A stretch of DNA of 48,115 bases from Klebsiella pneumoniae (lineage in GTDB: Bacteria; Desulfobacterota; Binatia; UBA12015), in contig CAMBZJ010000024.1 of NCBI GenBank assembly GCA_945872365.1, forward strand, positions 1 to 48,115, given 5' to 3'. The stretch's first letter is position 1. Each line of letters starts with the position of its first letter. Below are positions 26,259 to 34,610 of the stretch, piece by piece. The position numbers and the translations under genes were made by a program. The notes under the pieces are model-generated. The model was not told the DNA's origin. It ran no database searches and saw nothing but the letters and a program-made list of their open reading frames with translations.

Positions 26259-27449
26259 ATGTTCCTCGAACTCTTTTACGGCCTGAAGGAGGAAGGCGTC
26301 CCGGTCTCCCTCCAGGAGTGGCGCTCCTTCCTCCAGGCTCTCGAGGAGGGCCTCCACGGCTGCAGCCTGCTGCGCTTCTACCACCTCGGCCGCGCCTGCC
26401 TGATCAAGAGCGAGACCTACTTCGACTCCTACGACAAGGTCTTCGCGCGGGTGTTCAAGGGGGTCGAGGGGGCCCTTGGCGACGATGTCACCGAGCAGAT
26501 CCTGGAGTGGCTGAAGGATCCGAAGAACCTCCCCGAACTCTCGCCCGAGGAGTGGGCACAGCTCGAACAGCTGACCAACGACGAACTCATGCGCCGCTTC
26601 CTCGAGACGCTCGAGAAGCAGGACGGGCGCCACGACGGCGGCAATCGCTGGGTCGGCACCGGCGGCCGATCGCCCTTTGGACACGGCGGCAAGCACCCGA
26701 CCGGGATTCGGGTCGGCGGCCCGGGGCGTTCGCGCTCAGCGATGAAGGTGGCCGAGGAGCGGCGCTTCGCCGACTATCGCACCGACCAGGTGCTCGACAC
26801 CCGCCAGATGCGGGTCGCGCTGCGGCGCCTGCGCCAGTTGACGCGTACCGGCACCCAGAGCGAGCTCGACCTCGACGAGACGATCGACGAGACCTGCAGG
26901 AACGCGGGCGAGATCGAGATGGTCTTCCGCGCCCCGCGGCGCAACGACGTACGCCTGCTGCTGCTCATGGACGTCGGCGGCACGATGGACCCCTACGTCG
27001 ACGGCGTGAGCCAGTTGCTGACGGCGCTGCACGAGGAGCGCGGCTTGCGCGACTTCAAGGCCTACTACTTCCACAACTGCGTCTACGACCACCTCTACAC
27101 GCACGCCCGGATGGGCCGCGACGAAGCGGTGCCGACCGGCGACATCCTGCGCCGCCTCGACTCGCGCTGGAAAGTGGCACTCGTCGGCGACGCGGCCATG
27201 CACCCGGCCGAACTCGCCGACGCCTACGGCGGCATCGACCCGCGCGTGACCACGCCGACACCCGGCATCGAGTGGCTCGGGCGCATCGCCGGCCACTTCG
27301 ATCGCTCGGTGTGGATCAACCCCGAGGACATCGCGCGCTGGGACGACTACCGCACGGTGCGGATCATCCGGAAGGTGTTCCCGATGTACCACCTGAGCGT
27401 CGACGGCTTGTCGCAAGCGGTGTCGGCACTCGTCGGCGCCCGGGCCTGA
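26259..27449 (+). CDS. CoxE-like VWA-domain protein, partner of the preceding MoxR
   Basis: 396 residues. The N-terminal helical part (FLELFYGLKEEGVPVSLQEW, about 1-110) is typical of CoxE-like proteins. A Gly/His-rich linker (about 125-155) follows, then the VWA domain (about 215-390). The metal-ion site reads D-V-G-G-T (LLLLMDVGGTMDPYV), a substitution of the usual DxSxS in which the first Ser is Gly; this variant recurs in the COG3552-like branch. With MoxR it should form an ATP-driven activation pair acting in the cytoplasm. The gene converges with the GT39-like gene through a shared hairpin. Confidence 0.88.
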   Translation: MFLELFYGLKEEGVPVSLQEWRSFLQALEEGLHGCSLLRFYHLGRACLIKSETYFDSYDKVFARVFKGVEGALGDDVTEQILEWLKDPKNLPELSPEEWAQLEQLTNDELMRRFLETLEKQDGRHDGGNRWVGTGGRSPFGHGGKHPTGIRVGGPGRSRSAMKVAEERRFADYRTDQVLDTRQMRVALRRLRQLTRTGTQSELDLDETIDETCRNAGEIEMVFRAPRRNDVRLLLLMDVGGTMDPYVDGVSQLLTALHEERGLRDFKAYYFHNCVYDHLYTHARMGRDEAVPTGDILRRLDSRWKVALVGDAAMHPAELADAYGGIDPRVTTPTPGIEWLGRIAGHFDRSVWINPEDIARWDDYRTVRIIRKVFPMYHLSVDGLSQAVSALVGARA

Positions 27450-27457
27450 AGGGGCAC

Positions 27458-27503
27458 GACCTCGGCCCGCTGCGCTGGGCAGCGAGGCCGCGGGCCGAAG
27501 GTC
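27458..27503. terminator. Bidirectional hairpin between convergent genes
   Basis: GACCTCGGCCCGC pairs with GCGGGCCG-A-AGGTC (13 bp, one bulged A), with a loop that itself contains a small CGCT/AGCG stem. It fills the 64-nt gap between the VWA gene and the oppositely oriented GT39-like gene, as expected for a shared terminator. Confidence 0.65.
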
Positions 27504-27513
27504 TCGTGGCGTC

Positions 27514-29274
27514 CTAGTTCGCCGGCTTGACCCGCGCCGGCGGCCGCAGCACGTCGAGCACCGCACCCTCGAGTGGAAAGCGGGAAAGGCCCGCGCGCGG
27601 CGCCCCGGCGGCTTCCGGGGTCCAGGTCACGACGCCCGCCCGGTCCACCGGCCCCCAGGTCCAGGGTACGCGTGAAAGCCGCATGAACCTGCGCATCGGC
27701 CATTCCTGGTCGAAGGGATCGCCCGCGCCGAGCACCTCGGCGACCTCGGGGCCGAGCGTCTCGGGACAGCCGCCCCGGCAGAGTCCGGCGAAGCGGTCGA
27801 GCGTCGTCGCGGGGTTTCCGGTGCCGAGGAGAATGACCTTGCCACCGAGCCGGTAGGCGTCGAGGTAGTAGGCCAGCACCGGGTTGGCGAGGTGCCCGGC
27901 GCGACGACGCTCGGCGATCAGCAGGAGCCGACCGCCCGGTTCGAGCGAGGCGATGCCCGCGGCCGCGCGCTGCGCGATGCCGCGGAAGTCGCGCGCGGTC
28001 TTGATCGCGCGAAACGACGGGTTCGGGTTGGCGAGGTAGCCGCCGATCCAGGTCGAGGCGACGGCAAGCGCGTAGACCGCGGCGGCCAGGGCGGCTCCGA
28101 AGCGACGCCCTGCGGGGGCGATACCCAGGCTGCGCATGGCGAAGCGAGCCAACTCCGCAGCGACGATGGCCGCCGCGAGCAGCGTCGTCGGCAAAAGGAA
28201 AAGAACGTGGCGCGGGTGGAAGTAGTATTCCTTCCACTGCGCGATGGCGATGATCGGGACGAGGCAGAACGGGGCCGCCGCCGCGACGAACGCGAGCGCC
28301 CGGCGCACCCCTCCCCTGCGCCAGCAGAGCGCCGGCGCGAGCGGAAGCGCGAACGCGAACAGGATCATCGACGCGCGGTTGCCGCCCGCGAAGAGGCTCA
28401 TCGTCTGCGCGAACGCCTTGGCGAAGGTGACGCCCTCGGCGGGCGGACGGCGGTAGGTCGAGCCCACGGCGGCGGAGCCGAGCCACGCGAGCACGACGAG
28501 CGCGATCGCCACTCCGACGCCGAGCGCCGACGCCGCAACCGGCCACGGCCCGCCCGGCCCGCCCGCCGCGCCGGTCACACGGGAGGCGCCGGACGCAAAC
28601 GGCGAGCGCGTTCGCACGAAGGCGCCGCAGGCGAGCGCGACGATCTCGATCCCGATCGGGAACACGCCGTAGAGTGCGCTCAGCACCAGGACGAGACACG
28701 ACGCCGCCCATGCGACCCAGCGCGGGATCCGCGCCGGCGACCGCAGCAACCAGGCGAAGGCGAGTAGGTTGGCGAAGGTCGCGGCGACCGTGAGCGAGTA
28801 GGGCCGCGCTTCGGCGGCGTAGAGCACGTGCGGCGGACAGGCGGCGAGCAACGCGAGCAGTGCCACGCCCGCGACCCGCCCGGCCACGACCCGTCCCAGG
28901 CCCCAGGCGAGCGGCAGCGCCGCGATCGAGAAGACGAGCGCCGGGACGCGATGGTGCCATTCCAGCGTCTCCGGGGTCGCCGCGGGAGCCACCCGGTACC
29001 AGGCATGGAGCGCGAGATAGTCGAGCGGTGCCGCACCCGCGTTGCCGGTGCCGGGGGCCACGCCGTCGCGGACCGCGCGCCAGACCTCGGCCACGCTCGG
29101 TCGATCGGCCGTGCGGATCTCGACCAACTCGTCCCACCAGAGGCTTGGCGCGGCGACGTTTACCTGGCGCAGCCATGCTCCCGCGACGATCAGCGCGGCG
29201 ACCAGCGTCCACTCGGCCATCCGGAGCCCCCTGCGCACGCCGCTGGATAGCACGGTTCGCGGGTGCTCCGACAT
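27514..29274 (-). CDS. GT39/ArnT-like polytopic glycosyltransferase
   Basis: 586 residues with about ten to twelve membrane helices in the first 430 and a soluble C-terminal tail. The first periplasmic loop contains SLWWDELVEI, the Asp-Glu of protein-O-mannosyltransferase/ArnT-type enzymes that use polyprenyl-phosphate sugars. The start ATG at 29274 leaves about 20 residues before the first helix. The C-terminal domain has a possible alpha/beta pattern (GGRLLLIAERRRAG, YYLDAYRLGGKVILLG). It is flanked by unrelated MoxR/VWA operons. The acceptor (lipid, protein or polysaccharide) is unknown. Confidence 0.8.
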   Translation of the reverse strand: MSEHPRTVLSSGVRRGLRMAEWTLVAALIVAGAWLRQVNVAAPSLWWDELVEIRTADRPSVAEVWRAVRDGVAPGTGNAGAAPLDYLALHAWYRVAPAATPETLEWHHRVPALVFSIAALPLAWGLGRVVAGRVAGVALLALLAACPPHVLYAAEARPYSLTVAATFANLLAFAWLLRSPARIPRWVAWAASCLVLVLSALYGVFPIGIEIVALACGAFVRTRSPFASGASRVTGAAGGPGGPWPVAASALGVGVAIALVVLAWLGSAAVGSTYRRPPAEGVTFAKAFAQTMSLFAGGNRASMILFAFALPLAPALCWRRGGVRRALAFVAAAAPFCLVPIIAIAQWKEYYFHPRHVLFLLPTTLLAAAIVAAELARFAMRSLGIAPAGRRFGAALAAAVYALAVASTWIGGYLANPNPSFRAIKTARDFRGIAQRAAAGIASLEPGGRLLLIAERRRAGHLANPVLAYYLDAYRLGGKVILLGTGNPATTLDRFAGLCRGGCPETLGPEVAEVLGAGDPFDQEWPMRRFMRLSRVPWTWGPVDRAGVVTWTPEAAGAPRAGLSRFPLEGAVLDVLRPPARVKPAN

Positions 29275-29389
29275 TGACCGCCCGACGGCGCTGGCGTAGC
29301 GTCCGAGGGCGGCCTGACCCGCCACGGCAAACGGCCATCGAACTTCACCCGGGACGTCCGGGCGGACGGGCTCCGCCCCGAGGGCACTC

Positions 29390-30742
29390 TTGGACACGCG
29401 TTCCTCGCTCGACCTGGTCCGCACCCGCCTGAACCGGCTCGGCCTGCAGCGCGCGACCTGCACGATCGCCGGCTGCGGATTGCTCGCGCTCGCCGCGAGC
29501 GCGGCGGCGGCGAGCCGTCTCGCTCCGGTTCCGTTCCGCGTCGTGTCGGCGGGACTGCTCGCCGGCTGGCTCGCGATCGCAGCGCGGGCGGCGCTCGCAC
29601 TGCGCGAAAAAAGGTCGGACGACCTCGCCGCCGCGCGTTGGATCGAAGGCAAGGTCGACCTGGAGCAACGCCTGCTGACGCTCGCCGCGACGCCCGAGCC
29701 GGGCCGGCGCTCGTCGCTCTGGAGCATGCTCGAGGAGGACAACCGCGCAGCGCTGCCGCGCTGGTCGGGGCAGCCGCTCGGCATACCGAGGGTACCGCGC
29801 CAGGCGGCGCTGCCGGTCGTCGGACTCCTCGCGGCGCTGCTCACGCTCGTCCCGCTCGCACGCGAGCAGCAGCCGCCGCCGGAGTTGGTCGGTCGAGAAT
29901 CGAACGACGGCGGTGCGGGCGCGGACGCCACGGGTGATGACCAGCCCTCGGCCGTCGGCGCGGGCCTGACACGAGCGCTTTCGCCCGCGCCCGGCGATGG
30001 CAAGGGACGAACCGTCGAGGGGTCGACCGGCGGGCGCGGCACCGACGTGCGCGGCATGCTCGCGAGTCGCTTCGAGCGATCGGTCGCGGGACGCGCGCTC
30101 GGCCCGCCGCCACCCGCGGGCGCGCACCCTCCCGACGGCAGCGAGGAGGCGGGCGCGGCCGGCACCGACGCGCGAGCCGGCGGCATCGGCAAGAGCAAGG
30201 ACCAGCCGGGTGGACGTCCGCCCGAGCAGGGCCTCGCGCGGCTCGAGAGCGGCAGCGGTGGGCAGCAGACGGTCGTCGGCAAGAGCGGCGCCCCAGGGGC
30301 CGCGACGCGGCCGCCCGGCGGCGACCCGGACGGCTCGGGGAAGCCGGGAGAGGAAGGCCGACCGCGCGACGGAGGCGGCAAGGGTCGGCCCGACGCGAGC
30401 GGTCGGGGCAAGCCCGACGCCCCGGTCGCCGACGGCGACGCGACCGGGGCCGGTTCGCCGGGCGGCGGCGGCTCGGCCGCGGGACAGGGCAAGGGCGGCG
30501 CGCTGCTCGCGGCCCGATCGCTCACCGAGAACGCGCACCAGCGGGCGCGCTTCGCCCTCACCATCGGCACCGGGCGGCGCGACGCGAAGCCGGGCAGCGA
30601 CTCCGGTGAGCAGGACGATCCGCGTGCGAGCATCGCCGACGTGGCGCGCGGCGAACAGGCCGCCGAACGCCGTGTCCGGCACGAGGAGATCCCCGCGGAG
30701 TACGAGCGGGTGGTCAAACGCATCTTCGCGAGGGAACCATGA
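29390..30742 (+). CDS. DUF4175-like membrane protein with long Gly/Pro/Asp linker, first gene of the second MoxR operon
   Basis: 450 residues, TTG start with GAGG upstream. Two N-terminal helices (about 22-45 and 50-68) are followed by AARWIEGKVDLEQRLLTLAA and a third helix at about 135-155, the order seen in DUF4175-type proteins that accompany MoxR/BatA operons. Residues about 160-370 are low-complexity and rich in Gly, Pro, Asp, Ala and Lys (disordered). A conserved-looking end (ERRVRHEEIPAEYERVVKRI) resembles the C-terminus of many MoxR-operon membrane proteins. Its stop overlaps the ATG of moxR (ATGA). Function unknown; probably envelope-associated. Confidence 0.7.
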   Translation: MDTRSSLDLVRTRLNRLGLQRATCTIAGCGLLALAASAAAASRLAPVPFRVVSAGLLAGWLAIAARAALALREKRSDDLAAARWIEGKVDLEQRLLTLAATPEPGRRSSLWSMLEEDNRAALPRWSGQPLGIPRVPRQAALPVVGLLAALLTLVPLAREQQPPPELVGRESNDGGAGADATGDDQPSAVGAGLTRALSPAPGDGKGRTVEGSTGGRGTDVRGMLASRFERSVAGRALGPPPPAGAHPPDGSEEAGAAGTDARAGGIGKSKDQPGGRPPEQGLARLESGSGGQQTVVGKSGAPGAATRPPGGDPDGSGKPGEEGRPRDGGGKGRPDASGRGKPDAPVADGDATGAGSPGGGGSAAGQGKGGALLAARSLTENAHQRARFALTIGTGRRDAKPGSDSGEQDDPRASIADVARGEQAAERRVRHEEIPAEYERVVKRIFAREP

Positions 30743-31773
30743 ATCCGACGATCGACGCACCGACCCAGGCCGACCCGCCGCTGCCGACGCCGACTCCGCA
30801 GGAGTTCCGCGACGCCTTCGCCGCGCTCGAACGCGAGGTCGGAAAGGCGGTGATCGGGCACCGCGACGCGCTCCGATCCATCCTGGTCGCGTTCTTCGCG
30901 GGCGGCCACGTGCTCATCGAGGGCGTGCCGGGGATCGGCAAGACGCTCATCGTGCGCTCGCTCGGCGAAGCGCTCGACCTCTCGTTCTCGCGCGTGCAGT
31001 TCACCATCGACCTGATGCCCTCGGACATCACCGGCACACGCATCCTCGAGGAGGGGAGCGACGGACGTCGCACGATGAGCTTCGTTCCGGGGCCGCTCTT
31101 CGCGCACATCCTGCTCGCCGACGAGATCAACCGTGCCACGCCCAAGACCCAGTCGGCCCTGCTCGAGGCGATGGCAGAACTCCAGGTGACCGTCGCCGGC
31201 CACACCCACGCGCTGCACACGCCCTTCTTCGTCCTGGCGACGCTCAACCCGATCGAAATGGAGGGCACCTATCCCCTGCCCGAGGCGCAACTCGACCGCT
31301 TCCTGTTCAAGGTCACCCTGCGCTATCCCGAGGTGGAGGATCTCCGCCAGATCCTGCGCGGCACCACCGGCACGCATGTGGCCCGGATCCAGCCCGTCTT
31401 CGGCGCCGAGCCCGCGCGACGGCTGAATGCGCTGCGGCGGCTCGTGCGCGAGGTGATCGTCGCGCCGCCGGTCGAGGACTATGTTGCGCGGCTCGTGCGC
31501 GAGACGATCCCCGAGGTGAGCGGCCAGGAGATCGTGCGCAAGTACGTCGCCATCGGCGCGAGTCCGCGCGGCGCGCAGGCCCTCGTCCTCGGTGCGAAGG
31601 TCGTGGCGCTGCTCAACGGCCGGGTGAACATCGCCTGGGCCGACATCGAGGAAGTCGCGCGCGCGGCCCTCGCACACCGCGTGGTGGTGAACTTCGCCGC
31701 CGAGACCGAGGGCGTGACGCCGCTCGGCGTCGTCGATCGCCTGCTCGAGATGGGCAAACAGTGGCAGCGCTGA
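30739..31773 (+). CDS. MoxR-family AAA+ ATPase (MoxR proper branch)
   Basis: 344 residues. Walker A is GVPGIGKT, Walker B is ILLADEINRATPKTQSALLE, and sensor 1 is ATLNPIEMEGTYPLPEAQLD, a textbook MoxR sequence. Its C-terminal helical domain ends with the family-like VGVVDRLLEMG-type helix. It is encoded 4 nt inside the previous gene and overlaps the DUF58 gene, forming the conserved unit MoxR-DUF58-BatA. It belongs to a different MoxR branch from the ATPase at 25361, so the two systems are not recent duplicates. Confidence 0.95.
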   Translation: MNPTIDAPTQADPPLPTPTPQEFRDAFAALEREVGKAVIGHRDALRSILVAFFAGGHVLIEGVPGIGKTLIVRSLGEALDLSFSRVQFTIDLMPSDITGTRILEEGSDGRRTMSFVPGPLFAHILLADEINRATPKTQSALLEAMAELQVTVAGHTHALHTPFFVLATLNPIEMEGTYPLPEAQLDRFLFKVTLRYPEVEDLRQILRGTTGTHVARIQPVFGAEPARRLNALRRLVREVIVAPPVEDYVARLVRETIPEVSGQEIVRKYVAIGASPRGAQALVLGAKVVALLNGRVNIAWADIEEVARAALAHRVVVNFAAETEGVTPLGVVDRLLEMGKQWQR

Positions 31774-32705
31774 GCCGAGTGCAACCGGCCGGCGGACCGA
31801 GGCTCCTCGACGAGGCGTTCTCCCCGGCGGTGCTGGGCGCCCTTGAACGGGTGCGGATGCGGGCGCGCCACGCCTCGGGCGAGCGCCCCGGCCACACGCC
31901 GGTGCGCGGGCGCAGCGACACGAGCGGCACCGAGGTCGACCGCCACACCGCGTACGCCCCGGGCGACGACCTGCGGCGCATCGACTGGGCCGCTTACGCC
32001 CGGCTGGGCGAATTGCTCACGCGTCGCTACGTCGCCGAGCGCGAGGTCCCGGTCTGGCTGGTCCTCGACTCGAGCGCCTCGATGGGACCGGACGAGCCCG
32101 GCGGCAAGCTCGACATGGCCGCCGCGATCGCGGCCGTGGTCGGAGCGGTGGCGCTCGCCGGCGGCGACCGCGTCCACCTCGCGGCGCTGCCCGGCGAAGG
32201 CGCACCGCGCGAGGCCGGACCGCTGCGCGGTCGCCGCTCCCTGCCGGTGCTGCGCTCGTTCCTCGCCACCCTTGCGCCGCAAGGGGCGGGGACGGATCTC
32301 GCAGACGGCCTGGCAAAGCTGCTGCGCGGCCTGCGGCGCGGACTCGTCTTCCTGGTCTCCGACTTCCTCTTCGAGGAGGACGCGATCGAGCGCGCGCTCG
32401 ACGCGATCGGCCGCGGTCGCTGCGAGGGCAAGGTCGTTCAGGTGCTGTCGCGGGAGGATCGCGACCCGTCGTGGCTGCACGATCGTGACGTCCTGCTCGA
32501 CCGGGAGACCGGGGAGATGCTCCCGTTCGACGGCTCCCCCGCGACGCTGGCGCGCTACGAGGCCGCGTTGAACGCCCACGTGGCCGGGCTCCACGCCGCC
32601 GCCGCGCGGCGCGCGATGATGGCCTCGCTCACCACGACCGACGCGGGATTGCGCGCCTTCCTGCGCGACGAGTTGCCGCGGCTCGGTCTCCGGCTGGTGC
32701 GCTGA
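31761..32705 (+). CDS. DUF58 (VWA-like) protein
   Basis: 314 residues from a GTG overlapping the moxR end by 13 nt; a GTG at 31779 is an alternative. The signature GTEVDRHTAYAPGDDLRRID, then WAAYARLGELLTRRY and a VWA-like site VLDSSASMGPDEPG are diagnostic of DUF58. The second half (about 115-314) is the rest of the VWA-like fold (LVFLVSDFLFEEDAIE). DUF58 proteins always sit with MoxR and BatA-like genes. Here it should be the soluble link of the module. Unlike some DUF58 proteins it has no N-terminal membrane helices. Confidence 0.92.
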   Translation: MAALSRVQPAGGPRLLDEAFSPAVLGALERVRMRARHASGERPGHTPVRGRSDTSGTEVDRHTAYAPGDDLRRIDWAAYARLGELLTRRYVAEREVPVWLVLDSSASMGPDEPGGKLDMAAAIAAVVGAVALAGGDRVHLAALPGEGAPREAGPLRGRRSLPVLRSFLATLAPQGAGTDLADGLAKLLRGLRRGLVFLVSDFLFEEDAIERALDAIGRGRCEGKVVQVLSREDRDPSWLHDRDVLLDRETGEMLPFDGSPATLARYEAALNAHVAGLHAAAARRAMMASLTTTDAGLRAFLRDELPRLGLRLVR

Positions 32706-32717
32706 ACGGCGACGTCG

Positions 32718-34610
32718 ATGCGTTTCGGATGGGAGCACCCGGCGACGCTCGCGGCCCTCGCGCTGCTGGCACCTCTCGCCTGGCTCTGGCTGCGGCGACG
32801 CCGCCGCCCGCCGGCGACGGTGTCGAGCCTCGTACTCTGGCGCCGGATCGCGCGGCCGCAGGGCCCGAGGCGGGAGCGCCGCCTGCCACCGCTCTTCGTC
32901 GCACAGGCCCTGCTGCTCGCGGCCGGGGCGACGGCGCTCGCCGGTCCTTTCCTCGCACGACCGGCCCCGCCCGGGCCGACGCGCGACGCGATCGTGGTTC
33001 TCGACGTCTCGGCGAGCATGCAGGCGAAGTCGGCGGGCGGGTCGCGCTTCGATGCGGCACGCGAGGCGGCGGTGGCCCGGGCGCGCGAACTCGGCGGCGC
33101 CGGCCGGAAGCTCACGGTGGTGGCCGCCGGCAGCGAGCCGCGCGTGCTCGGAGCGGGCCTCGACGGCGAGCGGGCCGCGCGACTGCTGGAGGCCGTGAAG
33201 GTCGACGACGTCGCGGGCAACACCGCGGCCGCGGTCGAGTTCGCCTCGGCACAGGCGGGGCCGGATGGCACCGTCGATCTCTTCACGGATCTCGCCCCTC
33301 CCGATCCGGTGTTGAGCCGCGACGCGCGCGCCGCGACGACCCTGCACCGATTCGGCGCGGGCGGCGCCAACCTCGCGATCGCCGCGGTGCGCGTCGATGC
33401 GAGCCCGTTCGACGCCGCCGCGAGCGGCCGCGTGCTGGTCACGGTGCGCAGCTTCGCCGACGCACCGCGCGCGGTGGAGGTGGAACTCGCGCCGCTCGAT
33501 CCCGGACGGGGACCGACGCTGCGACGGCGCGTATCGGTGCCGCCGCGCACGAGCGAGACCGCGGCCTTCGACGATCTCCCGTGGACCGGTGCCTTCGCGG
33601 CGCGCCTGGTCGGCGGCGACGACCTGCCGCTCGACGACCGCGCCTACGGCTGGTTCCCGCCGCGACGCACCCTGCGGGTCGTGCTCGTCGGCGACGATCC
33701 GGCCCTCGCCGAGGCGATGGAGCGCCTGCTGCGCGAAGTCGAGCACACCGAGTTCCGCACGCTCCCGCCCGCTGAATGGCGGCCCGACGCCGCAGCCGAC
33801 GTGACGATCTTCGACGGGTTCGCCCCGCCTGTGCCGCCGCCGGGGAACGTCGCCTATCTCGCACCTCGCCAGGGCAATCCCGACGTGACCGTCGGGCCGG
33901 CCCCGGTGGAGTCGCGCCTCGCCGAGACGCGCGACCACGCGCTGCTGCGCGGCGTGCAGAACCCGGCGACGCTGCTCGGCGGACGAGCCGTCGGGCTCGC
34001 CGCGTCGCCGGGACTCCAGCCGATCATGGTCGGTCGCGCCGAGGGGCGCGCGACCGTGCTGGCCGCGGCCGGCGGTGAAGCCGGTCGCCGGGTGGTCGCG
34101 ACCGCGTTCCCGCTCCGGCCGCACGACCTGCGCGATCCCGACGCGCTGCCGAGCCTCGTCTTCACGCTGAACCTGGTGCGCTGGCTCTCGCCCGCGGTGG
34201 CCGACGGAGCGCTCGTGCGCACGACGGGCGAGCGGGTGATCAGCTCGGCTGACGAGCCGATCACCCGGATCACGGCTCCCGACGGCAGCAAGTCGGATCT
34301 CACGACCGGCGAGGGATTCCCGCTCGACCGGGCGGGCGTCTACCGGGTGCTCTCCGGCTCGCGCGAGCGCCCGCTGCTGGTCGGCTTCGCCGACCCCGGC
34401 GAGTCCGACGTGCGCCGCCCGCCGATCGACGAGCAGGCGCCCGCCGTCGTCGCTCCCGAGCGGACGGCCCGACCGCCGTCCGACGCGCCCCCCCGCGAGA
34501 CGAGTACCTCCTGGGTCCGGCCGGCCCTGCTCGGACTGCTCGGGCTGATGCTGGCCGAGTGGCTGCTCGTGGTGGCAGAGGCGCGCAGGCGCGGAGACGA
34601 CGTTGGCTGA
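32718..34610 (+). CDS. BatA-like membrane VWA protein
   Basis: 630 residues. The BatA N-terminal region has helix 1 at about 8-26, a basic RRRRR linker, SLVLWRRI, and helix 2 at about 60-82. The VWA domain follows, with the metal site DVSASMQ (about 96-102). A long beta-rich middle, a DUF-like domain with RRTLRVVLVGDDPALAEAME, and a C-terminal helix (about 600-622) complete it. It is thus anchored at both ends with a large extracytoplasmic middle. It starts 12 nt after DUF58 and overlaps the following gene by 8 nt. BatA proteins are part of stress- or envelope-related systems; the specific target is unknown. Confidence 0.87.
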   Translation: MRFGWEHPATLAALALLAPLAWLWLRRRRRPPATVSSLVLWRRIARPQGPRRERRLPPLFVAQALLLAAGATALAGPFLARPAPPGPTRDAIVVLDVSASMQAKSAGGSRFDAAREAAVARARELGGAGRKLTVVAAGSEPRVLGAGLDGERAARLLEAVKVDDVAGNTAAAVEFASAQAGPDGTVDLFTDLAPPDPVLSRDARAATTLHRFGAGGANLAIAAVRVDASPFDAAASGRVLVTVRSFADAPRAVEVELAPLDPGRGPTLRRRVSVPPRTSETAAFDDLPWTGAFAARLVGGDDLPLDDRAYGWFPPRRTLRVVLVGDDPALAEAMERLLREVEHTEFRTLPPAEWRPDAAADVTIFDGFAPPVPPPGNVAYLAPRQGNPDVTVGPAPVESRLAETRDHALLRGVQNPATLLGGRAVGLAASPGLQPIMVGRAEGRATVLAAAGGEAGRRVVATAFPLRPHDLRDPDALPSLVFTLNLVRWLSPAVADGALVRTTGERVISSADEPITRITAPDGSKSDLTTGEGFPLDRAGVYRVLSGSRERPLLVGFADPGESDVRRPPIDEQAPAVVAPERTARPPSDAPPRETSTSWVRPALLGLLGLMLAEWLLVVAEARRRGDDVG

